A DNA stretch of 64,000 nucleotides from Hyphomonas sp. (lineage in GTDB: Bacteria > Pseudomonadota > Alphaproteobacteria > Caulobacterales > Hyphomonadaceae). The notes beneath the pieces were generated by a model that saw only the letters and a list, made by a program, of their open reading frames with translations, did not search any database and was not told the DNA's origin. Shown here piece after piece: positions 33,546-42,290 of the stretch. A program made the translations under genes and the position numbers. Location: contig NZ_PNMA01000003.1 in the NCBI RefSeq assembly GCF_013823385.1, positions 1-64,000 on the forward strand. The letters are read 5' to 3'. The stretch's first letter is position 1. Every line of letters begins with the position of its first letter.

Positions 33546-34931
33546 TTGACCACAATATCTTCAAGCGTTTCTGCGCTGCGCGGGGCAGCCGTCGCAATAG
33601 CTTTCGCTGCGGGATGCGCGCCAATGCCGGCGGCCCTGGCGCAGGGGGCGGGATTGAAAGCCGGTGCTTCGAAGGTCGATATCACGCCCTCTGGCGACAA
33701 GCTGCCCAGGATATTCACAGGCATTCTGGATCCGATTCACGTGCGGGCGATCGTGCTGGAAAGCGGCGCGCAGCGAGCCGCGATGGTAACCGTGGATGCC
33801 GGGGCCATTCCGAACGAAATCTGGCAGCGGCTTACCACCAAGGCCGAAGCGGAATTGGGCATTCCGGCAGACCAGGTCATTCTGACGGCAACTCATACGC
33901 ACAGCGTGCCTTTCGGCTGGAGCGTCGGCTATGAGGAGCAGTTGTATCAGGCTGTGGAAGAAGCAGTGGCCGCGCTTCAACCTGCCAAAATGGCTTTTGG
34001 CACGGGCGTCTCCTACATCAATGTAAACAGAAACATCATCGATCCCCAAACAGGTCGCTGGTGGGAGGGGCCGAACTATCGGGGGCCCTCTGACAAGACT
34101 GTCGCTGTGCTGAGCTTTCAGACGCTCGAAGGCGCGCCCATCGGGATTTACTATAATTACGCCGTACACCCGGTAATCACCGGAAACCTTGATCTCATCA
34201 GCGGCGACATTCCCGGTGCAGCATCCGGCTATATTGAGGAGTCCCTTGGGGAAGAGGCTGTTGCGGTCTTTTCCTATGGCGCCGCAGGTGACCAGAACCC
34301 GATCTTTTTCCAGCAGACTTATGATCTCCGGGAAATCCGGATCGCCGATTTCGCCGCGCGTGGAGAGGATATCAGCAATGCGATGCCGCCCGGTGGGCAA
34401 GGGATGGACAGGTCAAATCCAAAAGTTGCGATGCTGATGGAGCAGCAGAAGCAGATGAACGCCACAATGGGACAGATGCTCGGCGAAGAAGTGCTCCATG
34501 TTCTGCGTTCCGGGCTGGCGCGGCCGGTCACGCAAGCTGCGATTTCCGGGGCTCAGATGACGGTCAGCTGCCCTGGACGCAATCGGCTCGACAAGGGGCG
34601 TGCCGGCTATCCGGGCGTCTATGAGGACGCTGATCCTGTGCCCATGAAGCTCAGCCTTCTGAGAATCGGCGATACCGTGATCGGAGGGATCGACGCTGAA
34701 ATCTTCACAATGATTGCTCAGAGGTTCAAAGCAGAGTCGCCCATCAGGAACTCAATCGTTGCGACTTTGACGAATGGCATGGCCCGCTCAGGGTACATTC
34801 CCAATGATGCGGCGTTTGCTCAAAATACGTTTGAGGTTGTTTCCTCCCGGCTGAAGCCGGGCTGTGCGGAAACGGCGATCGTCAATGGCTTTCTTGATCT
34901 GATCGAGGACACTGGCGCCTCATCCGACTGA
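33546..34931 (+). CDS. Exported neutral/alkaline ceramidase-like hydrolase
   Basis: A 461-residue protein starting at TTG with GGGAGG 5 bp upstream. Signal peptide (LRGAAVAIAFAAGCAPMPAALA), then a ceramidase N-terminal-type domain (PF04734): LKAGASKVDITPSG, VTVDAGAIPNEIW, LTATHTHSVPFG with metal-binding His, and YNYAVHPVIT. The C-terminal immunoglobulin-like domain of true ceramidases is absent. This family also occurs in bacterial carbohydrate loci, with unknown amide or ester substrates. Operator site 2 puts it in the LacI regulon, so I infer action on an acylated sugar rather than on ceramide. Confidence 0.8.
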   Translation: MTTISSSVSALRGAAVAIAFAAGCAPMPAALAQGAGLKAGASKVDITPSGDKLPRIFTGILDPIHVRAIVLESGAQRAAMVTVDAGAIPNEIWQRLTTKAEAELGIPADQVILTATHTHSVPFGWSVGYEEQLYQAVEEAVAALQPAKMAFGTGVSYINVNRNIIDPQTGRWWEGPNYRGPSDKTVAVLSFQTLEGAPIGIYYNYAVHPVITGNLDLISGDIPGAASGYIEESLGEEAVAVFSYGAAGDQNPIFFQQTYDLREIRIADFAARGEDISNAMPPGGQGMDRSNPKVAMLMEQQKQMNATMGQMLGEEVLHVLRSGLARPVTQAAISGAQMTVSCPGRNRLDKGRAGYPGVYEDADPVPMKLSLLRIGDTVIGGIDAEIFTMIAQRFKAESPIRNSIVATLTNGMARSGYIPNDAAFAQNTFEVVSSRLKPGCAETAIVNGFLDLIEDTGASSD

Positions 34932-34951
34932 ACTGCGTTGTGCTTTTCAGG

Positions 34952-34988
34952 ATGCCGTATGGGGCCAGGATCTGATCCTGTCCGGCAT
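34952..34988. terminator. Nested hairpin between convergent genes
   Basis: Outer stem ATGCCG / CGGCAT and inner stem CAGGAT-CTG-ATCCTG, just after the ceramidase-like gene and before the end of the leftward fructokinase gene. Only a short T run follows; probable bidirectional terminator. Confidence 0.4.
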
Positions 34989-35015
34989 TTCTGGGAGCTT
35001 TGCTGGCGTCTTGCT

Positions 35016-35912
35016 TCAGATCCCAAGTGCGGAATGAGCCAGCGCAACTGCGCCAAGAGGTCCGGCTTGGCTGCCAAGCCCTGCTGGCCGGATGATGGTG
35101 GCAAAATCCTCCGCTTGCGGAATAGGCAGATACCCCGCGAGGAGTTCCTGCGTGCGCTTCTGCACCATGGGAAGCAGGAAAGGCCGAGACGTACTGACAC
35201 CGCCACCAAACAATACCCGCTCTGCTGATGTTGTAAGCAGCAGCGTGGAAACCAGTTCAGCGATATCATTGGCAATGAGACTCCAGAGCGGATCTGCGTC
35301 GCCCACTTCGGCCATTGGCCGGCCAAAGCGCGCTGCCAGAGCCGGGCCAGAAATCAGCCCCTCAATGCAATCCCCATGGAAGGGGCAGACACCCGAGAAT
35401 GTGTCGTTTGCAGACCGGCGCGTGCGGATATGTCCGATTTCCGGATGCATGTAGCCATGCACCGGCTGCCCATTGATAACCAGACCTCCACCCACACCCG
35501 TGCCAATTGTGATGTAGCAGATGCTGGAGCAGCCTTGTCCCGCGCCCCAGCGATATTCGGCGAGCGCTGCGCCATTTACGTCGGTGTCGATAGCCCAGGG
35601 GCATTCAAAAGAATTGACAAGTTGTGCGGCGACATTGGCATTGGTCCAGTATGGTTTGGGCGTTTTCAGTATACTGCCGAAATTGTCCGATTGTTTCCGG
35701 AGTTGGACGGGGCCAAAGGATGCAATTCCGATCGCCGAGAAGGGCTTCTCGGCATACCAGGTGTTCAGTTGGTCACGCAGACGCGGCAGCGTTTCTTCCG
35801 GTGTGGTGGTAGGAACCGATACCTGATCCCGCACGGTGTTCCCGTCCGCCACAATCGCAATGGATTTTGTGCCACCAAGTTCCACGGCGGCAACACGTGT
35901 TTCTGCGACCAT
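35016..35912 (-). CDS. ROK-family fructokinase
   Basis: A 298-residue cytoplasmic sugar kinase. ELGGTKSIAIVADG is the ATP phosphate loop, GIASFGPVQL and TPKPYWTN match bacterial ROK fructokinases, DTDVNGAALAEYRWGAG carries the catalytic Asp, and HPEIGHIRTRR...GVCPFHGDCIEGLISGPA is the fructokinase version of the zinc motif. It should make fructose-6-phosphate. This points to a fructose-containing substrate for the surrounding LacI regulon. 131 bp downstream of the second hydrolase, same direction. Confidence 0.88.
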   Translation of the reverse strand: MVAETRVAAVELGGTKSIAIVADGNTVRDQVSVPTTTPEETLPRLRDQLNTWYAEKPFSAIGIASFGPVQLRKQSDNFGSILKTPKPYWTNANVAAQLVNSFECPWAIDTDVNGAALAEYRWGAGQGCSSICYITIGTGVGGGLVINGQPVHGYMHPEIGHIRTRRSANDTFSGVCPFHGDCIEGLISGPALAARFGRPMAEVGDADPLWSLIANDIAELVSTLLLTTSAERVLFGGGVSTSRPFLLPMVQKRTQELLAGYLPIPQAEDFATIIRPAGLGSQAGPLGAVALAHSALGI

Positions 35913-36043
35913 TCTGTGTCATCCCTTGCGAAGGAGAGGGTAAGGTGAGCGCTCGTTATGTAAGGCGCGGTGCGATGTCTGGGTTGGGGCCGTCAAGTCT
36001 ATGCATTAAACTTCGCGGAGCTCTGTCAAACTCGCATACGCGA

Positions 36044-37189
36044 CTATTTCCCCAGGTGCTCGTCAAAGAAATCGATCATCACCCTGTAAGCGTCCTGAGA
36101 TTCGGGAACATCCGGGTTGCTGTAAAACCCGTGAAACATGCCCTCCCATACATGCAGGTCTGCCTTTACGCCAAGCTTTACCAGCCTGCTGTGGGTGTAG
36201 ACTGCTGAGCTGAGCTCAAATCCCCGGGTGCCGGTGATGATCTGTGTCGGGGGGAATGCTGCCAGAACGTCATCGTGGTGAGCGGGGGCGACAAGCGGGT
36301 CGTACGGATCAACCTCCGAAAGGTAGGGCATCATGGAACGCTTCGGGGCGCCGGAGGTGTCAGGCGCCGGCCTAGGCGCCATGAAGCGTGCTTCGCCAAT
36401 GGCGGTGGCGGTGTAATTTGCGTCGCCGCCGAAGCCGTTCACCGGCGCGGCGGATCCGGCGCAATAGATGCCCGCTGCGCCGGGCATCGGCAAGCCGTGC
36501 TTCTGGAACCAGGCCAGAGACATGCCGGTCAGCATTCCGCCCGCCGAGCAGCCGAAGATGCCGATATTTTCTGCCGGATAGGTCTTCAGGAGTTCTGCGT
36601 AGACGGCGGCGACATCTTCGCTGGCAGCGGGAAACTTATATTCAGGCGCCTGACGATAGTTGACCGCAACGACCCGGTATCCTCCCAGCGCGGAGATGGG
36701 CATCGACTCCACTTCGGCGCAGGCGGGCCAGCAGGTTATGAATCCGCCGCCGTGCAGGTTTATCAGCACACGGTTCTGATTTTTCGGTTTGATGCCTTCT
36801 GAAGGGGTATAGTCATAAACCGGAACACCGCCGATTTCGGTTTCCACTTTCTGAACGGCAAAGAGCTCTCGTTGCCGATCGATGTAACTCTTCAGGAATG
36901 CCGGGCCCCCGATGCCTTCGACTTCCTTCAGCAGTTCGGGATTTTTCATCGTCAGCAGGTGGTCAACGAGATATGCCTTGCCTTCCGGGCTGAGATATTC
37001 GGACACCGGAACCGACATTGCAGGGACATGCACGACGCCGTCAGGATCGACGCTTACCTGAACGGTGGCTTCGGGGGGCTGCGGGAGAGATTGATGCGCG
37101 CATGCTGCGAGCAGGCTGGCGCAGGAAGCTATAAGGGGGAGTAGCAGGCGGCGCACGGGCATGTTGCGTTCCGGGAACAGGACTTTCAT
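36044..37189 (-). CDS. Exported HSL-type alpha/beta hydrolase (lipoprotein)
   Basis: A 381-residue esterase-like protein. The N-terminus (LLLPLIASCASLLAACAHQS) has a lipobox, so it is probably a lipoprotein in the periplasm or outer membrane. HGGGF in LINLHGGGFITCW is the oxyanion-hole motif of the hormone-sensitive-lipase family, GCSAGG the nucleophile elbow, and GMFHGF the catalytic His. ATG at 37187-37189 has GGAGGATC before it. It follows a related hydrolase by 46 bp. Predicted to remove acyl groups from the transported substrate. Confidence 0.88.
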   Translation of the reverse strand: MKVLFPERNMPVRRLLLPLIASCASLLAACAHQSLPQPPEATVQVSVDPDGVVHVPAMSVPVSEYLSPEGKAYLVDHLLTMKNPELLKEVEGIGGPAFLKSYIDRQRELFAVQKVETEIGGVPVYDYTPSEGIKPKNQNRVLINLHGGGFITCWPACAEVESMPISALGGYRVVAVNYRQAPEYKFPAASEDVAAVYAELLKTYPAENIGIFGCSAGGMLTGMSLAWFQKHGLPMPGAAGIYCAGSAAPVNGFGGDANYTATAIGEARFMAPRPAPDTSGAPKRSMMPYLSEVDPYDPLVAPAHHDDVLAAFPPTQIITGTRGFELSSAVYTHSRLVKLGVKADLHVWEGMFHGFYSNPDVPESQDAYRVMIDFFDEHLGK

Positions 37190-37235
37190 TTGATCCTCCG
37201 ATGTCATCCCTGAGCGGATGGAAAATTGTTTCAGA

Positions 37236-38330
37236 TTATATCTCTTGGGCCTGACCAAATGCCCGGCGCAAGGCATTCACCTTCGCGTTGGTAAAGCGTT
37301 TGGCGATCATGGTATCCGCAGCAATTCTGTCAAAGCCATGGAAGGCGCCGGGCACGACCACCAGTTCAACCGGCACGCCAGCCTCAATCAGCCTGCGCCC
37401 ATATTCGATGTTTTCACTGACAAAGAGATCAATTCCGCCGACGCCAATGAAGGCTGGCGGAAGCCCCGTCAGATTCTCAATGCGCGCGGGGACGCCCGTG
37501 ACAGGTACGCCGCTGCCGCCGGGTGGTTGTCCCAGAAAAGCCTCCCAACCGAAACGGTTGGATGCGGCATCCCAGCCGAAGGCGCCGATAAACGGGGGCG
37601 GCATCCGCGTGCTGCCCGTGCGATCATCCAGCATGGGGTAGACGAGCGTCTGGAAGGCCACGGGCACTTCTCCCCGGTCACGTGCAGTGATTGCCAACAG
37701 GGCCGAATGACCCCCGCCGGCGCTTTCGCCGAGAAGGGCGATGCGCGCGGGATCGGCGCCAAGGGGCTCAGCATTCTGGTAGAGCCACAGCAGCCCGGCA
37801 TAGTTGTCTTCAATTGAACCCTGATAGCGTGTTTCCGGCGCCAGCCTGTATTCGACGCTCACAATGACGCAATCGAGGTCGCGCGCCAGCGCTTGCAGAT
37901 GGCCGACCTCCCATTCGGCCTTTCCCAGTATGTACCCGCCACCATGCGAGTGCAGTATGGCAGGGCGGGAGGCCCCAGGCTTTGCGTTGATAACGAAGAG
38001 TTTCACATCGGGTGCATCGCCAGGCAGGCGCGCAAATTCCTCCAAGACGGCAATGTCAGGCAGGCGGGGAGGCGCAAATGCCGCTCCAAAATTGCGAGCG
38101 GACTTAAGGCTTTCGGCCGAATAGCTGGGAGGTGGTCCATTCTCCAGCATGCGCGCAGCGATTGCGCGCAATTCCGGGTCCACATGGCTGAGCGGATCCC
38201 GCGCCAGTGGCGGGGTGGGACCGGCAGGCTGCGGCTCGATGGCCGCACACGAAGGCGCCCCCATAGTTAGGACGCCCGCCATGCCGAGGCCGGCAATGCC
38301 GAATTGTCTTCTCGTGAGGTGCGCCGCCAT
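37236..38330 (-). CDS. Tat-exported HSL-type alpha/beta hydrolase
   Basis: A 364-residue esterase-like protein with a twin-arginine signal (LTRRQFGIAGLGMAGV). SHGGGYILG is the oxyanion motif, GESAGGG the nucleophile elbow and GAFHGFD the catalytic His segment. Start at 38328-38330 chosen: AGGAGGAAAC precedes it; a longer frame upstream has no ribosome site. Divergent from the LacI gene, with operator site 3 about 140 bp upstream. First gene of the hydrolase-hydrolase-fructokinase unit. Confidence 0.88.
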   Translation of the reverse strand: MAAHLTRRQFGIAGLGMAGVLTMGAPSCAAIEPQPAGPTPPLARDPLSHVDPELRAIAARMLENGPPPSYSAESLKSARNFGAAFAPPRLPDIAVLEEFARLPGDAPDVKLFVINAKPGASRPAILHSHGGGYILGKAEWEVGHLQALARDLDCVIVSVEYRLAPETRYQGSIEDNYAGLLWLYQNAEPLGADPARIALLGESAGGGHSALLAITARDRGEVPVAFQTLVYPMLDDRTGSTRMPPPFIGAFGWDAASNRFGWEAFLGQPPGGSGVPVTGVPARIENLTGLPPAFIGVGGIDLFVSENIEYGRRLIEAGVPVELVVVPGAFHGFDRIAADTMIAKRFTNAKVNALRRAFGQAQEI

Positions 38331-38736
38331 GTTTCCTCCTTGCCAGCCGTTTATCGGCATTTGATATTTTGTCTCTGTCTTGCTGCCCATCCGGGTGATT
38401 GCCTCGTCAAGATGGATCGAGGCTCCCATTCGAGGGCTTCTGAAAAACTACAATCAGAATCCAGTTTGTGCAAACGTTTGTATTTGGAGCGCAAGACGGC
38501 ATCAATCAGTGATTTCGGCAAAACCGAGGGTGCTCCTGACAGTATCTGCCCTTGGCCAGTGGGGGGATCGCGTCTAAATTCAGGCGTGAACTGAGCGGGA
38601 TGTCCGATGCTGAAGGCGGGAGTTTGGGTTTAACGCTACTGGCATAAGCCCTTGTGCATCCTTTCGGGTGTAAGGTGGGCTGACGCCATCGCTGATGGCA
38701 GGTTCATTGCATGTCTTGGTTTTTCAGGGATCCGAA
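38331..38736. other. Divergent regulatory region with LacI operator
   Basis: About 400 bp between the Tat-exported hydrolase and the LacI gene, holding operator site 3 at 38469-38482. No gene is supported here; a direct autoregulation of the repressor is possible but its promoter is unclear. Confidence 0.5.
38469..38482. promoter_or_regulatory. LacI-type operator, site 3
   Basis: TGCAAACGTTTGTA, perfect CAAACGTTTG core, between the divergent hydrolase and lacI-type genes. Confidence 0.8.
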
Positions 38737-39741
38737 ATGAATAAAAAGATCACCATGATAGAGCTGGCGAAGATTGCGCGCGTCGATATTTCGACCGTTT
38801 CGCGCGCTTTGAGCGACAGCCCCGTGGTCAAGGAAAGTACTCGCAAGAGAATCCAGCGGATTGCCAGCGAGGTCGGATATGCTGTGAACGCGCCTGCAAG
38901 CAGCCTGCGGCGAAAGTCGGCCCGCGCTCTGGGAATGGTTATCCCGTTGAACCCGGAAACGGATCAGACGATGTCCGACCCGTTCTTTCTGGAGATGGTC
39001 GGCGGTGTCTCACAAGCTGCTGCGGAGCTTGATTACGACCTGGTGGTGAGCGTTCCGCGCGAAGCGAGCCATGCTGCTGAGCAGCGTCTTCTCAACACGG
39101 GCCGGGCAGATGGGATTATCGTTATCGGCCAGGCGGCGAGGGCTGCTCATCTGAACGAGCTTGCCGCGCGAAACGCGAACATCGTTGTCTGGGGTGCCCG
39201 AATGAAGGGGGCCAAATATACTACAGTCGGCAGCGATAACGCCAAAGGCGGGTATATCGCAGCGACCCATCTTTTCAGCCGTGGCGCACGGAACATCCTT
39301 TTCCTCGGCGATCCGGGGCTGCCTGAAGTGAAGCTCCGGTATGAGGGATTCAAGAAGGCGCACAAGGAGGCGGGGGTTACTCATGACCCGTCTTATCTGC
39401 TGCGCATGAACTTCGGCGGACGCACGACATATGATCAGGTTCTGGAGTTCTTGCGTGCCGGAAACCGGATAGACGGCATCTTTGCCAGCTCGGACATTCT
39501 CGCAAATTCCGCCATGCACGCACTGGTCGCCGAGGGGCTCAGCATTCCGGAAGATGTGAAGGTGGTGGGCTATGACAATATCGGGCAATCATCCATGATG
39601 ACACCGCCCCTTACGACTGTTTCTCAGAGCATTGCCGAAGGCGGGCGTTTGTTGGTGGAGCTTCTTTTGGCAAAGCTGGAAGGCGGAACCGCCAACTCCT
39701 GCTTCACCAAAACGGAATTGATCATACGCCATTCCACCTGA
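38737..39741 (+). CDS. LacI-family transcriptional regulator
   Basis: A 334-residue repressor. Residues 3-60 form the LacI helix-turn-helix (TMIELAKIARVDISTVSRAL) and hinge (VNAPASSLRR); the rest is a periplasmic-binding-protein-like effector domain (GMVIPLN, GIIVIGQA, YKGGYIAATHL-type segment, GIFASSDILANSAMHAL, VVGYDNIGQSSMMTPPLTTV). The recognition helix DISTVSRAL is of the usual type for CAAACG-like half sites, which match the five palindromes nearby. It most likely represses them until the imported sugar binds. Confidence 0.93.
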   Translation: MNKKITMIELAKIARVDISTVSRALSDSPVVKESTRKRIQRIASEVGYAVNAPASSLRRKSARALGMVIPLNPETDQTMSDPFFLEMVGGVSQAAAELDYDLVVSVPREASHAAEQRLLNTGRADGIIVIGQAARAAHLNELAARNANIVVWGARMKGAKYTTVGSDNAKGGYIAATHLFSRGARNILFLGDPGLPEVKLRYEGFKKAHKEAGVTHDPSYLLRMNFGGRTTYDQVLEFLRAGNRIDGIFASSDILANSAMHALVAEGLSIPEDVKVVGYDNIGQSSMMTPPLTTVSQSIAEGGRLLVELLLAKLEGGTANSCFTKTELIIRHST

Positions 39742-39750
39742 TTTCACTGA

Positions 39751-40875
39751 TCAGTGTGAAGTTTGTTGTGTTGCTTCCCTGGCCGCTGGGCGGGCAGCGC
39801 CGATCTTGAGGGAGACGGGAGGCGCAAAGGTCAGTTGGCTGCCCGGAGATGCATATTCAGTATAGGGTGCAAGCAGAGTCACGCTGTCGCTGGAGCATGC
39901 GCTTTGCAGGAAACTCGCGCCAAAGAGATGCTCTGTTCCCGGGATTATCGAGTCATCACGTTCAAACGCGCTGACCCAGGGCCCTCTCATCGAGCTGGAC
40001 TTGTAGAGGCGTAAAACCTTTGTCACGTCTTCTGCAGGCTGGCTCTCATTGATCCGATCACATGCAGAAATCAGCATGAACCAGGTCGAACTCTTCTGAT
40101 CGTAGTGAAGCTTGGGCACTTCGGCCTGTGTGAAAGCTTCTGTATCGGGCAGGAGAATTGGAGGGTGAAGCCCCTCAATCTGAAAGCTGCCGCCTTTCTG
40201 TCTCACCGTTGCGTGAGCCACAGCGCCCTGCGCCGGCGCCGCTTTTGCAGACCAGAACACCTCCAGGGTCTCAGCGTCACCAGCGACAATGAACGGATCA
40301 CGCCAGGCAAGGATCGGCCCGCCCTCTTCGCCGTCCTTGTGGCCCAGCATATCCTTCGCAGGCAGATAATATCCTGCTGACCGGATACGATCGTAGTCGC
40401 GCACAGGGCAGGACAGGGCTGTTTCTGGCAGGGTGTCGAGCCGGATTCCGCTGCGGGAGTGACCAAGGCAGATCGTTTGCAGGAATGGCTTGTCTGTGCC
40501 CGCTTCCCGCAATCCGGTGAAACCGCACACCCAATCGTCCTCCGAGCGCGCGAGCATTCCGCCGCTCCAGACATTGCGTGCGAAGGCGCCATCTCCGATG
40601 GTATGGGGGGATAGATAGGCGCCATGGTCTTGCCAGATGCGGCCTGCATCCCTGGAAGAGAAATGCCGTATATGGAAGGCATAGTCGTTGCGTTCTTCGG
40701 CAAGCACTGGGTTGCCTGCGGCGTCCTTGCGGCTCAGGGCGAGGCAATAGAGATGAGTGGTGCCTCCGGTTTCCGCTGTCCATGAGTCCCACAGCCAGAG
40801 GTCTGGATGCGAAATGCCATTTTCAAAGAGAAGGGAGGACGGCGGTGGAACCGGAACCGGCTTTTGAAGAGTCAT
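39751..40875 (-). CDS. GH68/GH32-like five-bladed fructoside hydrolase (cytoplasmic)
   Basis: A 374-residue protein of glycoside hydrolase clan J. LWLWDSWTAE contains the probable nucleophile Asp30 (GH68 pattern WDxW), NVWSGGML matches the WSG segment, WRDPFIV holds Asp193 of the RDP motif, and AEVPKLHY the probable acid/base Glu252. It is shorter than secreted levansucrases and has no signal peptide, so it likely hydrolyses sucrose or a fructo-oligosaccharide inside the cell. 8 bp downstream of the permease gene; the fructokinase of the same regulon would use its product. Confidence 0.75.
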   Translation of the reverse strand: MTLQKPVPVPPPSSLLFENGISHPDLWLWDSWTAETGGTTHLYCLALSRKDAAGNPVLAEERNDYAFHIRHFSSRDAGRIWQDHGAYLSPHTIGDGAFARNVWSGGMLARSEDDWVCGFTGLREAGTDKPFLQTICLGHSRSGIRLDTLPETALSCPVRDYDRIRSAGYYLPAKDMLGHKDGEEGGPILAWRDPFIVAGDAETLEVFWSAKAAPAQGAVAHATVRQKGGSFQIEGLHPPILLPDTEAFTQAEVPKLHYDQKSSTWFMLISACDRINESQPAEDVTKVLRLYKSSSMRGPWVSAFERDDSIIPGTEHLFGASFLQSACSSDSVTLLAPYTEYASPGSQLTFAPPVSLKIGAARPAAREATQQTSH

Positions 40876-40883
40876 TGTGATAC

Positions 40884-42143
40884 TCAGTAGTCGCTGGAAT
40901 CAGCATTGGCCAATGCGCCGCCAGCTGGATCGGCGATCAGATTGTAAAGTGCCAAGGCAAAGAGAAGCCCCGCGAAGACGGTGGCCAGGTGGAAGCCAAC
41001 TGCCATGTCGCCATTTCCGGCGACATCACTCACATATCCCATGAGCAGGGGGGCAAAGGCTGCAGAGACGGCGGTGAAGAAAAGGATGAGGCCGGCGGCC
41101 GCTCCGTGCTTGGCTTTGGGCAGGCAGCTGATACCTTTCGAGTTGAAGGTGGGGTAGATCATTGACATGAAAAGCCCGGACAGGGGCAGCAAGAAAACAG
41201 CGACGTCTCTTCCAAACAGTGTACTGAGCAGGAAGCAGACGAAGATAGCCCCGGTGAAGGCAGCCATGACAATCTTCCAGTCAAAAACCTGAAGAATCCA
41301 GAGCGCCAGGAAACGGCCCACAGCCCGCAAGATAAAGAAGATCATCACGGCATACGCCGCCACCGCCATCGCGAGGGGTGTGCCCGTGTAGCCCGAGAAC
41401 AATGTTGGTGCCCAGACAAAGATTGCGACTTCGCATGCAACATACAGTGCGATAGCCAGAGAGAACCCCATGGCATGCCGGTTGCCCATCAATCGAACCG
41501 CGCTCAGCATGTCCGCTTTGGAGGCTTCCAACTTGCGCGCAGGCACCGGAAAACGGGTTCTCAAGGATGCGAGGATCATAACCCCGCACATGGCGGCTGC
41601 CAGTAGGTAGAGCCAACGCCAGGACAGCCCGGCCGAATCAAGCGTGACAACGATCAGTGGGCCAACAATAGCGCCAATGGCGAAAAAACCTTCGCACGCA
41701 TTCATGCGGCGGGTGTGGTCGCTTGTGGAGGCGGATATGTCACCGATGAGTGCGAGGATGGCGGTTTTGAAAACCCCGATCGCCAGGCCTCCTGCAAACA
41801 GAAGTGCCAGATAGAAAGAAAATGTGCTGGAGCCGAAAAACACGGCAGAGGAAATCCCATAAACGGCAAGTCCCAGCACAATTGCATTCTTTCTCCCGAG
41901 GGAGTCTGCGAGGAACCCTAGCAGAATGCCACTGAGCGCGATGCCCACCATCGTCGCCCAGTGGAACAGGCTCGCCTCGGTGTTCGACAGGCTTAGCTCA
42001 ATCTTGGCTATGCTGATGATCTCGCCGACTGCATCGGTTGTCATCGCGAACATGAAAAACATGGCGTATGTCAAACCAGTGACCAATCCATAGCGGCTTG
42101 CAGGCCGATCGATGGCTGCTGCGGAGCTGTTGGGTGCAGTCAT
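40884..42143 (-). CDS. MFS permease of the LacI regulon
   Basis: A 419-residue, 12-helix major facilitator. GFLADSLGRKNAIVLG is the loop 2-3 signature (GxxxDxxGRK), and the second half opens after RTRFPVPARKLEASKADM. ATG at 42141-42143 with GAGGA 7 bp upstream; a longer frame would run through the operator. Operator site 5 is 37 bp upstream. Cotranscribed with the GH68-like hydrolase, so it probably brings the deacylated sugar into the cytoplasm. Confidence 0.88.
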   Translation of the reverse strand: MTAPNSSAAAIDRPASRYGLVTGLTYAMFFMFAMTTDAVGEIISIAKIELSLSNTEASLFHWATMVGIALSGILLGFLADSLGRKNAIVLGLAVYGISSAVFFGSSTFSFYLALLFAGGLAIGVFKTAILALIGDISASTSDHTRRMNACEGFFAIGAIVGPLIVVTLDSAGLSWRWLYLLAAAMCGVMILASLRTRFPVPARKLEASKADMLSAVRLMGNRHAMGFSLAIALYVACEVAIFVWAPTLFSGYTGTPLAMAVAAYAVMIFFILRAVGRFLALWILQVFDWKIVMAAFTGAIFVCFLLSTLFGRDVAVFLLPLSGLFMSMIYPTFNSKGISCLPKAKHGAAAGLILFFTAVSAAFAPLLMGYVSDVAGNGDMAVGFHLATVFAGLLFALALYNLIADPAGGALANADSSDY

Positions 42144-42179
42144 TCTTGGATCCTCGCCTTCACTTGATGGTAGATGCGG

Positions 42180-42193
42180 TACAAACGATTGCA
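42180..42193. promoter_or_regulatory. LacI-type operator, site 5 (permease promoter)
   Basis: TACAAACGATTGCA, one mismatch in the palindrome core, 37 bp upstream of the permease ATG. Confidence 0.7.
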
Positions 42194-42290
42194 AATATTT
42201 TCCGGACTTGGCCGTCCATATTCTGCAGCCGTCGTGTTCAAAATTACGTGTTTTTGTGTCCGGCGTGTGGAGGGGGGGCGCAGCCCAGCC

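Noticed and set aside
39745-39756. Perfect palindrome CACTGATCAGTG at the end of the lacI-type gene
   Set aside because: Has no loop or T-tract and lies across two convergent stop codons; likely chance.
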